A DNA stretch of 64,000 bases, taken from assembly GCF_020860125.1 (NCBI RefSeq), contig NZ_JAJBUX010000018.1:37074-101073 (forward strand), in the 5' to 3' direction. This document shows, piece by piece, positions 53,762-61,685 of this stretch. The notes below the pieces were generated by a model, which saw nothing but the letters and a program-made list of their open reading frames with translations, did not search any database and was not told the DNA's origin. Source of the DNA: Cloacibacillus sp. Lineage in GTDB: Bacteria; Synergistota; Synergistia; Synergistales; Synergistaceae. Both the position numbers and the translations under genes were made by a program. The first letter of the stretch is position 1. The number at the start of each line of letters is the position of its first letter.

Positions 53762-54934
53762 TTACTTTCTGTCCATCCGCAGCCTTTCGATGAAGCGCGC
53801 GATTCGCGCCATCGCCTCTTTTAGCTCCTCGATGGAATAGGCGTATGAGATTCTCACATATTTGTCGCCGCAGGCGCCGAAGGCCGAGCCGGGGACGACC
53901 GCGACATTCTCCGACTCCAGCAGCTTGGTGCAGAACTCCTCGGAGCCCATGCCGAACTCGGAGATGTCGGGGAATACATAGAAGGCGCCGAATGGTTCAA
54001 AGCAGGGCAGCCTCATCTCTCTGAAGGCCTCCATGAGGAAGCGGCGGCGCTGGTTATAAGACTCTACCATGGTGCAGATATCCTTGTCTCCATTCTTGAG
54101 CGCAGATATCGCGGCGTACTGGCTCATCGTAGGCGCGGACATGATGCCGAACTGGTGCACCTTCAGCATATATTCTATTATTCCCGCGGGGCCGCAGGCA
54201 AAGCCGAGACGCCAGCCCGTCATCGCGTATGACTTGGAGAATCCGTTGATGACGATCGTGCGCTCGAGCATCCCCGGAAGCGAGGCGATGCTCACATGAC
54301 GGTCCCTGTATGAAAGCTCGCTGTATATCTCGTCGGAGATGACGAGCAGGTCGTGCTTGACGATGATCGGCACAAGTTTTTCAAGGTCCTCGCGCTCCAT
54401 TATCGCCCCCGTCGGGTTGTTGGGGTAGGATATGAGCAGTGCCTTTGTCTTCGGCGTGATCGCCGCCTCAAGCTGTTCTGGCTGGAGGCGGAACTCCGTC
54501 TCCGCCGTCAGTTCTATCGGAACGGGAACGCCGTCGGATAGCAGAACGCAGGGTTCGTATGAGACGAAGCAGGGCTCCGGGTAGATCACCTCGTCGCCTG
54601 GGTTCAGGATCGCGCGCAGGGCGATGTCGATGGCCTCGCTGCCGCCGACCGTCAGCACTATCTCATGCTTGGGGTCGTACGTAAGTCCGTACTTGCGCTT
54701 CATGAAGCGCGCTATCTCCTCGCGGAGCTCGATAAGCCCCGAGTTGGAGGTATAGAAGGTGCGTCCCTTGTGCAGCGAGTAGATGCCCTCTTCGCGGATA
54801 TGCCAGGGAGTGTCGAAATCCGGTTCTCCGACGCCGAGCGAGATGACGTCCGGTATCTCGTTGGCGATGTCGAAAAGGCGGCGTATGCCTGACGGCTTTA
54901 TCTTCTTTATCTTGTTGCAGATGAAATCTCTCAC
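53762..54934 (-). CDS. Class I/II PLP-dependent aminotransferase
   Basis: A 390-residue fold-type I aminotransferase of the PatA/AspC-like group. GVGEPDFDTPWHIREEG at the N-terminus, SYPNNPTGA, VISDEIYSEL and the PLP-lysine segment NGFSKSYAMTGWRLG are all present. It probably moves amino groups from one or more amino acids to 2-oxoglutarate. A GTG start overlaps the stop of the Lrp-type gene by 4 bases, so the regulator and enzyme are coupled. Confidence 0.9.
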   Translation of the reverse strand: MRDFICNKIKKIKPSGIRRLFDIANEIPDVISLGVGEPDFDTPWHIREEGIYSLHKGRTFYTSNSGLIELREEIARFMKRKYGLTYDPKHEIVLTVGGSEAIDIALRAILNPGDEVIYPEPCFVSYEPCVLLSDGVPVPIELTAETEFRLQPEQLEAAITPKTKALLISYPNNPTGAIMEREDLEKLVPIIVKHDLLVISDEIYSELSYRDRHVSIASLPGMLERTIVINGFSKSYAMTGWRLGFACGPAGIIEYMLKVHQFGIMSAPTMSQYAAISALKNGDKDICTMVESYNQRRRFLMEAFREMRLPCFEPFGAFYVFPDISEFGMGSEEFCTKLLESENVAVVPGSAFGACGDKYVRISYAYSIEELKEAMARIARFIERLRMDRK

Positions 54935-55425
54935 GGCGTCACCACCATCCTCATATCTTTTTTCGGGGCCGTCAGCAGTATCCCGTGATCCTTATAACGC
55001 ACGAGCACGATATGGGTCGCAGTGCTCTGCACCTCTTCGATGACCGCGAGGCGTGACGATACGAAGTTTGCGATCTCCTTCATAGTCGCCTTTTTGAGGA
55101 TCACCGAGAAGTCGTAGCCGCCCGACATGAGGTAGAGGGACTCCACCTCGGGGTACTGGTATATCTTCTCGGCGATGCGGTCGAAGCCCTCGCCGCGCTG
55201 CGGCGTGACCTTGAGCTCGATCAAGGCCGAGATCTTTTCGTCGTCCGTTTTGTCCCAGTCGACAAGCGCGTGGTAGCCGCAGATGGTGCGCTCTTTTTCC
55301 ATTATCTCGATCTCGTTTTTGACCTCCGGCACGTCCATGCCCAGCATAACGGCGATATCCTTCGCCGTATATCTGGCGTTTTTCTCAAGAAGCCGAAGTA
55401 TCTCTTCCCTCTGCTTACTGTCCAT
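54931..55425 (-). CDS. Lrp/AsnC family transcriptional regulator
   Basis: A 164-residue regulator with an N-terminal winged helix (EILRLLEKNARYTAKDIAVMLGMDVPEVKNEI) and a RAM effector domain (about residues 65-140). It is translationally coupled to the aminotransferase gene and probably controls it in response to an amino acid. GGAGGA lies upstream of the ATG. Confidence 0.88.
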   Translation of the reverse strand: MDSKQREEILRLLEKNARYTAKDIAVMLGMDVPEVKNEIEIMEKERTICGYHALVDWDKTDDEKISALIELKVTPQRGEGFDRIAEKIYQYPEVESLYLMSGGYDFSVILKKATMKEIANFVSSRLAVIEEVQSTATHIVLVRYKDHGILLTAPKKDMRMVVTP

Positions 55426-55718
55426 ACTGAAAATCCTCCGAAAAATAAATTTTATCTAAAAAAGGCGCGTTTGCCGGCGCTGTTTTTCTTTACCGTCTTA
55501 CCACCGGCTAGCCAGTCCGGTAAAAAATTCTCACGCATAAGGAAGACTTTGTTTTTTGATCTCCAAACCGCGCAATATAAGAGATAATTTTGCGTCTTTT
55601 ATTAAAAAGAGTCAAGCGCGAATTTTAAAAAACTTACGGCTCCGCCGTCAGCGCTGCGGGGAGCGCCGCGGCGGCGAATTTACCGTATAGTATCGCCCGT
55701 GTTGATCGGCGAAAAAAT
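55426..55718. other. Intergenic region upstream of the Lrp-type gene
   Basis: Apart from an ACCGG/CCGGT hairpin at about 55500-55520 followed by AAAAAA, and AT-rich promoter-like sequence, nothing identifiable was seen. It includes the leader of the lrp-aminotransferase transcript. Confidence 0.4.
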
Positions 55719-55746
55719 AGGCGGGAGAGGATGTCCTCTCCCGCCT
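55719..55746 (-). terminator. Rho-independent terminator of the abgT gene
   Basis: AGGCGGGAGAGGA pairs with TCCTCTCCCGCCT; on the minus strand it is followed by ATTTTTT. It lies 13 bp after the abgT stop. Confidence 0.92.
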
Positions 55747-55759
55747 CGATTTACTCTGG

Positions 55760-57340
55760 TTACATTATCGGGTAGGTTCCGGGGCCGAGCGGAATATTAA
55801 ACATATACCACACTACGATCTGGATGCCGAATACCAGCAGATAGGCCAGAGAGTAGGGCATTGTGAGAGAGAGAACGGTCCCGATGCCGACGCTTTGTGT
55901 ATTGCCCTTTGGACGGTATTGCTCCATGAGCCCGATGACGACGGGCAGATAATAGGAGAGCGGCGATATAATGTTCGTCGACGAGTCGCCGATACGATAG
56001 GCCATCTGTGTTAGGGCGGGGCTGAAGCCCACGACCGCGAACATCGGCACGAATATGGGCGCGAGGATGAGCCATTTCGCGGAGCCGCTGATCATGAAGA
56101 GGTTCACGAAGCAGGAGAGCAGGATGAACATGAGCAGCAGCGGAATGCCGCCGAGGTTCATCGCTTTGAGCGCCTCAGCGCCCTTGACCGCAAGGATGGT
56201 GGTCAGGTTGCTCTGCGCGAAGAGGCTGACGAACATTGAGGCCGGCAGGACGACGACGAAGAAGCTCAAGCCGCCGGCAAGTCCCTGCTGCATCATCTTC
56301 GGTATTTCGCCCATGTTCTTTATCGTCTTAGCTCCGTAGGCGTAGGCGATGCCTGAGAAGAAGAAGAAAAAGAACAGCAGCGGGATGAGACTGCTCAGCA
56401 GCGGGGAAGAGGGAACGATAGTGTCTGTCTTCGGATCTCTGAAGAACGAGCCGGAGGGGATCGTCATCACAAGCAGCAGGATTACGAGGACGACCGCAGT
56501 GTACATCGCCCATCTGAGCCCTCTGTTTTCATCTTTTGTTACGCGGTGCTGCTCAAGTTCCGAGGCGTCGAGCGGTCCGGCTGTGTCGCCGAGCACCTTG
56601 ACGGTGTATTTTTCCGTTACGAAAGTCGTCGCCGCTGTGAGCAGGAAGGTCGCAAAGATGAGGAAGTACCAGTTGATGAGTACGTTGGTGGGCGCGTCAA
56701 GCCCCGCGCTCTTCGCCACCGATTCGGTGATGCCGGCGAGCAGCGCGTCGGTTCCGGCGACGAAAAAGTTTGCCGTAAAGCCGCCGCAGCCCGCCGCGAA
56801 GCCAGTTATGACGCCGACCCAGGGGTTGCGTCCAAGCGCCTTGAACACCGCTCCGCCTATCGCGGGGGTGAAGATTATTCCCGCGTCTGAGGCGAGGTTA
56901 GCGTTGATGCCGACGAGGGCCAGTGTCGCGGATACGGCCCACGAGGGAGCGCCGAGTATCGCCTTGCGCATAAAGGCGGAGATGAGTCCGCTCTGCTCAA
57001 GCAGGCCGATGCCAAGCGTCATGACCATAATCAGGCCCAGCGGAGCGAAGTTTACGTATGTTTTGACAAATCCGGCGAGGAAGAGTCTCATCTCCTCATA
57101 GCTCATGAGGTTGATGACGTTTACGGTCGTCATCTTTCCGGCGGCCCCGGCTCTTCCGGCGGCCATGTAGGTGACCGATACGCCGGCCTTTGAACAGATA
57201 CTTGAGAGCACGATGATGATGACCGTCAGATAGACGAAAAGCCAGAACGGATGAGGCAGCTTATTTCCCACAATCTCTACCCAGTGTATGAATTTGTCAA
57301 ATCCGCTGGTACTAGACTTCTTAGGGATATTTTTATCCAT
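55760..57340 (-). CDS. abgT: AbgT family transporter
   Basis: A 526-residue carrier of the AbgT family with about 11-13 helices. Typical segments are GNKLPHPFWLFVYLTV, PLGLIMVMTLGIGLLEQSGL, ANLASDAGIIFTPAIGG and SSTNIISPLSYYLPVVIGLM. Members import p-aminobenzoyl-glutamate or export antifolates. Two M20D amidohydrolases, one resembling AbgA, are encoded just upstream on the same strand, as in the abgABT locus. AGGAGGG precedes the ATG. An AT-rich 170 bp leader with TATACATTGTATATA (near 57432) may hold its promoter or operator. Confidence 0.9.
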   Translation of the reverse strand: MDKNIPKKSSTSGFDKFIHWVEIVGNKLPHPFWLFVYLTVIIIVLSSICSKAGVSVTYMAAGRAGAAGKMTTVNVINLMSYEEMRLFLAGFVKTYVNFAPLGLIMVMTLGIGLLEQSGLISAFMRKAILGAPSWAVSATLALVGINANLASDAGIIFTPAIGGAVFKALGRNPWVGVITGFAAGCGGFTANFFVAGTDALLAGITESVAKSAGLDAPTNVLINWYFLIFATFLLTAATTFVTEKYTVKVLGDTAGPLDASELEQHRVTKDENRGLRWAMYTAVVLVILLLVMTIPSGSFFRDPKTDTIVPSSPLLSSLIPLLFFFFFFSGIAYAYGAKTIKNMGEIPKMMQQGLAGGLSFFVVVLPASMFVSLFAQSNLTTILAVKGAEALKAMNLGGIPLLLMFILLSCFVNLFMISGSAKWLILAPIFVPMFAVVGFSPALTQMAYRIGDSSTNIISPLSYYLPVVIGLMEQYRPKGNTQSVGIGTVLSLTMPYSLAYLLVFGIQIVVWYMFNIPLGPGTYPIM

Positions 57341-57514
57341 CTTGTTCCCTCCTATAATATGATAAATTATTAATTAAGAAATAGTCCCAAAGATATTATA
57401 ACCTAACAATTAAGACTATTCAATAATTATATACATTGTATATATACTGATGATATTGTTAATATGGGAAAATACCTATAGTTAGGCATTTCAAATATAG
57501 ATGTATCCGTCATT

Positions 57515-57562
57515 ATGACAAAACCCTCCGCAGCCTTGTGCCAGGGCAGAGGGCTTTGTCAT
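57515..57562 (-). terminator. Hairpin terminator of the M20D operon
   Basis: ATGACAAAaCCCTC (57515-57528) pairs with GAGGGcTTTGTCAT (57549-57562). On the minus strand it begins about 26 bp after the amidohydrolase stop and contains GGGTTTTG at its 3' side. Confidence 0.65.
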
Positions 57563-57588
57563 CGCCGTTTGACGTCCCCGGTTCGCCG

Positions 57589-58863
57589 TCAGGAGTTGAG
57601 CCGCAGCGCGCTCTTATACAGGAGTTCCAGCGCTATCGGCATCGCCGCCTCGTCGAAATCAAAACGGTTATTGTGGTGTCCCGCCGCCGTCGTCGCGCCG
57701 ACGCCGATGTAGGTCGCTAGGCCTCCCTGTTCCTGTACACGCCTCATAAACCAGCAGGCGTCGTCGCTGCCGGCCATTGCGCGCGACGGCTCGGTATCTG
57801 TGACGCCGGCTATCGCAGCGGCCTCCGCCGCGATGACGGAGGCGAGCTCCGCGTCACTGTTCGTCGTGATCGTTTCGCCCTGTTTGGTGATGCTCACGTC
57901 GACGTCGTACATCTTCGCCGCTCCGTAAATAACGTCCTTAGCGTGGCTGTATATGTAGGCGGCAAGCTCCGAGGTCTCTCCGCGCGTCTCTATTTTCATC
58001 GTCGCGTTGGGGGGGACTACGTTGCGTCCCTCTCCGGCGTTGAGGACGCCGACGTTGACGCGCGTGGCCCCGCCTGAATGAGGCGCGATCGCGTGCATAT
58101 TGAGCGCCGCCGAGGCTGCTGCGAGCAGCGCGTTTTTGCCGCGCTCCGGCTCTCCTCCAGCGTGCGCGCCCACGCCGCGGAAGTAGGCGTCGAATTTTGT
58201 GGAGCAGAGGAAGCCGCCGGTGCCGCCGAAGATCGTTCCCGTGGGCTTTCCGAGGCCGAGATGCATCGCAATGAAATAGTCGGCGCCGTCGGCTATGCCT
58301 GCCATCGACATCGCGTAGCCGCCGCGCACGCCCTCCTCGGCGGGCTGGAAGATCAGTCTGATGCGTCCGCGGAGTCGGCCCTTGTTCTCTTGCAGCATCT
58401 GCGCGAGCGCAAGGCCGATCGCCGTATGGCCGTCATGTCCGCAGGCGTGCATCCTCCCCGGATTCACCGAAGCAAAGCCGAGCCTCGCCGGGGTGTGCCG
58501 CTGGTCCTTCGCCTCTTCGGTGTCTACGCAGTCAATATCGAAACGGAATACGGTGAACGGTCCCTTTTTGCCGCTGTCAAGATCAGCGTATAGTCCCGTG
58601 TAGTCGCCGATGTGCGACATCGTCTTTTCATTGGCGCCCTGGGCGGCGGCACGCGCCTTTTCCGCCTTTTTGTCTATGGTATATCCCATCACCTCGTCGG
58701 GGTTGATAAAGTCTTTCGCGAAACTTATCTTCCACCCAAGTTCTTTGAGGATGTCGGCGACGATTGCCGTAGTCCTGAATTCGGCCCAGCCGGTCTCGGG
58801 AAATTTATGGAAGTCACGCCGGCGGCGTGTCATCTCCTCTATTATATCCTGCGGTATCGCCAT
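57589..58863 (-). CDS. M20D amidohydrolase, AbgA-like
   Basis: A 424-residue metal-dependent amidohydrolase. RRDFHKFPETGWAEFRTT at the N-terminus matches the AbgA subgroup, GRMHACGHDGHTAIGLALA holds the metal ligands, and FQPAEEG the catalytic Glu. AbgA with AbgB cleaves p-aminobenzoyl-glutamate to p-aminobenzoate and glutamate. Its ATG overlaps the stop of the other M20D gene by one base (TAATG). The partner downstream of both is AbgT, though after a terminator-like hairpin. Confidence 0.85.
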   Translation of the reverse strand: MAIPQDIIEEMTRRRRDFHKFPETGWAEFRTTAIVADILKELGWKISFAKDFINPDEVMGYTIDKKAEKARAAAQGANEKTMSHIGDYTGLYADLDSGKKGPFTVFRFDIDCVDTEEAKDQRHTPARLGFASVNPGRMHACGHDGHTAIGLALAQMLQENKGRLRGRIRLIFQPAEEGVRGGYAMSMAGIADGADYFIAMHLGLGKPTGTIFGGTGGFLCSTKFDAYFRGVGAHAGGEPERGKNALLAAASAALNMHAIAPHSGGATRVNVGVLNAGEGRNVVPPNATMKIETRGETSELAAYIYSHAKDVIYGAAKMYDVDVSITKQGETITTNSDAELASVIAAEAAAIAGVTDTEPSRAMAGSDDACWFMRRVQEQGGLATYIGVGATTAAGHHNNRFDFDEAAMPIALELLYKSALRLNS

Positions 58864-60071
58864 TATTTTTCTCCCAGCCTTTTGAGCGTCGTGACGGCCG
58901 CGGCGCAGATGTAACGGACGCCATAACTCAGCGCCTTCAAATCAGGGAGGAATTTGTCGTTGTGGAGCGCCGGCATATCCTCCGGCTGAACCCCCTGCGG
59001 ACGGCAGCCGAGCATGGCGAACAGCGCGGGGCGCTTTTGCGCGTAGAAAGAGAAATCTTCTCCGATCGGTGGTATTGGCATCTCCGGCGCGAGCCCCTGC
59101 TCTCCGAAGACGGCCGCCGCCGCCTCGCGCGCGATCTCCGCGACCTCCGGCGCGTTGATCACAGAGGGATATCCCTTGACGTAGTCGACCGCCGCCGACG
59201 CCCCGTAGGCCTCGGCGGCGCCCTTTGCCGCCTGCTCTATCCACTTTGGCATCATCTCTCGCACGCTGGGGTTGAAGGTGCGCACCGTGCCGTCGAGAAC
59301 GGCCTCTTCCGCGATGATGTTATATTTTGTGCCGCCGTTCATCGTACCGATGGAGACGACGGCGCTTTCGCGCGGCGGAACGCGGCGGGAGACGATACCC
59401 TGGAGCGCCACGAGTACCGCGGCTGCGGCGAGGTTCGCGTCAATGCCCTCGTCCGGGATCGCCCCGTGCGAGGCTTTGCCAGAGACCTTTATCGTCAGGT
59501 GGTCCGAAGCGGCGCTTACAGCGCCGGGCTGAATGGCGATCTCGCCGGTGGGCAGGGCGGGCCAGAGGTGCATGCCGAGGACCGCGTCGACCCTGGGGCT
59601 GTCGAGAACGCCATCTTCGATCATCCCCTGAGCGCCGCCGCGCGGCGTCTTTTCCTCCGCGGGCTGGAAGATAAAGCGTACGCTGCCGGGAAGCTCTTCC
59701 TTCATTTCGCAGAGGACCGCCGCCGCGGAAAGCAGCATCGCGGTATGTCCGTCATGGCCGCAGGCGTGCATCACGCCGGGGTTACGCGAGGCATAATCCA
59801 CAGCTGTTTTTTCCGTTATGCTCAAGGCGTCCATATCGGCGCGGAGCGCCACCACCGGACCCGGCAGGCCGCCGCGAAGCAGCGCCGAGACTCCGTAGCC
59901 GCCGACGCCGGTCTTTACTTCGTCAAGCGGCAGCTTTTTCAGCCTCTCCGCAACGAAAGCCGCTGTTTCCCGCTCTTCATAGCTTATCTCCGGATGCATG
60001 TGCAGGTGCTTATAGTTTTCGATTGTTTCCGGCCTGTATTGCTCTTCAAATTTTACGATTTTATCGTACAT
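58863..60071 (-). CDS. M20D amidohydrolase
   Basis: A 402-residue relative of the preceding enzyme and of hippurate hydrolases and N-acyl-amino-acid amidohydrolases. HLHMHPEISYEERETAAFV, GVMHACGHDGHTAMLL and FQPAEEKTPRGGA carry the metal and catalytic residues, and GEDFSFYAQKRP is near the C-terminus. The ATG at 60071 lies 6 bases after AGAGGTG, so the in-frame GTG at 60080 is not needed. It may act with the AbgA-like protein as a heteromer or on other acylated amino acids. The selenoprotein candidate lies 27 bp upstream and may share its transcript. Confidence 0.84.
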   Translation of the reverse strand: MYDKIVKFEEQYRPETIENYKHLHMHPEISYEERETAAFVAERLKKLPLDEVKTGVGGYGVSALLRGGLPGPVVALRADMDALSITEKTAVDYASRNPGVMHACGHDGHTAMLLSAAAVLCEMKEELPGSVRFIFQPAEEKTPRGGAQGMIEDGVLDSPRVDAVLGMHLWPALPTGEIAIQPGAVSAASDHLTIKVSGKASHGAIPDEGIDANLAAAAVLVALQGIVSRRVPPRESAVVSIGTMNGGTKYNIIAEEAVLDGTVRTFNPSVREMMPKWIEQAAKGAAEAYGASAAVDYVKGYPSVINAPEVAEIAREAAAAVFGEQGLAPEMPIPPIGEDFSFYAQKRPALFAMLGCRPQGVQPEDMPALHNDKFLPDLKALSYGVRYICAAAVTTLKRLGEK

Positions 60072-60098
60072 AGGCGGCACCTCTTTCTTAAAAAATAG

Positions 60099-60449
60099 CT
60101 ATGCCAGCGCGGCGGCCCATTCGTCCTCTTTGAATCCGACCAGCGCTCTGTCCGGCAGGACGGCGAGCGGCCGTTTGACCAGCATCCCGTCCGCGGCGAG
60201 CAGCGTTATCTGTTCGTCTTCGGAGAGCTCCGGCAGCTTTTTGCTGAGGCCAAGCGCCTTGTAGGAGTTGCCGCTGGTGTTGAAAAATTTCTTCAGCGAC
60301 TGCCCCGAAAGCTTCCACCATGCTTTTATCTCATCGGCGGTGGGGTTCTCAGTCTTAATATTGCGCTCTGTATATTCGACCTTGTGCTCCTTGAGCCAGT
60401 CCCTGGCTCTCTGACATGTTGTTCACTGTGGGTAACAGAGTAAAAGCAT
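60099..60449 (-). CDS. ArsC/Spx-family thioredoxin-fold protein, candidate selenoprotein with in-frame UGA
   Basis: Read through one UGA (rc of 60423-60425), the frame gives a complete 116-residue protein of the ArsC/Spx/YffB family. It begins MLLLCYPQUTTCQRARDWL, where family members have YPKCSTCQ, and ends with LLAADGMLVKRPLAV and GFKEDEW, the family C-terminal signature. The UGA thus occupies position 9, the first Cys of CxxC, with Cys12 kept. The ATG (rc of 60447-60449) follows GGAG by about 10 bases. A SECIS-like hairpin lies in the right place (60393-60409). Without read-through there is no start codon near the conserved N-terminus. Such proteins reduce arsenate or other thiol substrates. 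A truncated gene is the alternative but is unlikely given the exact fit. Confidence 0.82.
60393..60409 (-). promoter_or_regulatory. Candidate bacterial SECIS element
   Basis: In the mRNA, GAGCCAG pairs perfectly with CUGGCUC around a GGA loop. The loop starts with G, and 20 bases separate the UGA from the loop, matching the known bacterial SECIS pattern (a G in the first two loop bases, about 16-37 bases of spacing). It lies within the coding sequence. Confidence 0.75.
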
Positions 60450-60562
60450 AGACGATCATCTCCAATTATTCGTAATATTTAAATTATAATATGATTTCGC
60501 TGTTTTTCTTCAATCTATCCGCCGCGTTTCGTAGGTGAAATTACCGAAGTGCCGCGACGGAG

Positions 60563-60592
60563 AAAAAAAGAGGCCCCCATACGGGAGCCTCA
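60563..60592 (-). terminator. Rho-independent terminator of the mrp-type gene
   Basis: On the minus strand GAGGCTCCCGTATGGGGGCCTC forms a stem followed by T7. It lies 25 bp after the stop codon. Confidence 0.92.
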
Positions 60593-60616
60593 GGATGTTT
60601 GCCGCTCAGAGCTTAT

Positions 60617-61447
60617 TTATTTGAGGGATTCCAGCTTCTCTGTCGCCCTGTCAAGGAAGGGGTCTGAGAAATATTCGATGTTTCCCGCGTCGCAGAGCGC
60701 CGCGAGTTCCGGCGAAAGCGGTATCTCGCCGAGAAAATCTATGCCGTATTTCGCCGCCGTCTCGGAGGTCTTTCCCTCTCCGAAGAGCTTTATCTTTTTG
60801 CCGCAGTCGGGACATATGATGTAGCTCATATTTTCGATGATGCCGAGGATGGGGATATCCATCTCCTTCGCCATGCGCAGCGCCTTTTCCACAATCATTG
60901 AGACGAGCTCCTGCGGCGAGGTGACGATGACGATTCCGTCCACCGGCAGTGACTGAAAGACGGTGAGCGGAACGTCGCCGGTTCCCGGAGGCATATCGAC
61001 GAAGAGATAATCCTCATAGCTCCAGATGACGTCGCTCCAAAACTGTTTCACGACGCCGGCGATTGCCGGGCCGCGCCAGATGACCGGCGTCGCCTTGTCC
61101 TCGACGAGAAGGTTCACCGAGATCATGTCGACGCCGCCCTTTGACTGCTGCGGCAGTATCCCCGATTCGTTGGCGGTGGCGAGCGTCTCCACGCCGAACA
61201 TCTTTGGTATAGAGGGTCCGGTGATATCGGCGTCAAGTATGCCGCACTGGCGGCCCCTCTTCTGCATCGCGGAGGCCAGAAGCGAGGTGACGAGCGACTT
61301 GCCGACGCCGCCCTTGCCGCTGACGATGCCGATAACCTTCCGCACATTGCTCAGCGGGTTAGCCGGCACGCTGAAATCGGGTTTTTTCGCCTCTTCACAC
61401 CTCTGCTGACAGCTGCCGCAGTCGTGTGAACAGCTTTCCTGAGTCAT
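60617..61447 (-). CDS. Mrp/NBP35-type P-loop ATPase (Fe-S cluster carrier)
   Basis: A 276-residue ATPase with a Cys-rich N-terminus (CSHDCGSCQQRC, about residues 5-16), deviant Walker A SGKGGVGKSLVTSLLA, DADITGPSIPKMFG, DMPPGTGD and the CxxC segment YIICPDCGKK. Homologues carry and deliver Fe-S clusters or help assemble anaerobic metalloenzymes. The ATG at 61447 has AAAGGAG 9 bases upstream; the frame open to 61552 would add non-family residues. It is monocistronic, with a strong terminator. Confidence 0.92.
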   Translation of the reverse strand: MTQESCSHDCGSCQQRCEEAKKPDFSVPANPLSNVRKVIGIVSGKGGVGKSLVTSLLASAMQKRGRQCGILDADITGPSIPKMFGVETLATANESGILPQQSKGGVDMISVNLLVEDKATPVIWRGPAIAGVVKQFWSDVIWSYEDYLFVDMPPGTGDVPLTVFQSLPVDGIVIVTSPQELVSMIVEKALRMAKEMDIPILGIIENMSYIICPDCGKKIKLFGEGKTSETAAKYGIDFLGEIPLSPELAALCDAGNIEYFSDPFLDRATEKLESLK

Positions 61448-61601
61448 ATTGCGCATCTCCTTTAGATTTTTTGGAATGGCGGCCTGTTTTTTCACCATGT
61501 CCGGCCGCCTTGTTTTCTCTTGAATATTAGTGATAAACGAGAAAAATGTCAAATATAGTCAGAGACCGAGACGGCAGAAATATAACCAGCTCAGAAAACG
61601 T

Positions 61602-61676
61602 AAATATCCGTGCCGCATTAAGGGCGGCACGGATATTTGCGGTGCTGTGCGAGCCGCCCCTGAATGAAGGGGCGGC
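61602..61676. terminator. Two adjacent strong hairpins between mrp and the surface protein gene
   Basis: AAATATCCGTGCCGC (61602-61616) pairs with GCGGCACGGATATTT (61624-61638). GCCGCCCC (61653-61660) pairs with GGGGCGGC (61669-61676). The first can end the minus-strand surface protein transcript. The second, followed on the plus strand by TTATTTTTT, fits a plus-strand terminator, although no plus-strand gene precedes it. Confidence 0.7.
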
Positions 61677-61685
61677 GGTTATTTT

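Noticed and set aside
58827..60098. Plus-strand open frame (423 codons) over the M20D genes
   Set aside because: It runs opposite a gene with intact M20 motifs; composition (Arg, His) is typical of antisense translation.
60088..60321. 77-codon minus-strand frame at the ArsC-like locus
   Set aside because: It is in another frame from the ArsC/Spx motifs and gives a Gln/Arg-rich sequence; the UGA-containing frame explains the locus.
60099..60422. ArsC-like gene as a simple 5'-truncated pseudogene
   Set aside because: The upstream codons MLLLCYPQ match the family N-terminus in the same frame, with a start codon and ribosome site; only the UGA interrupts it, at the redox Cys.
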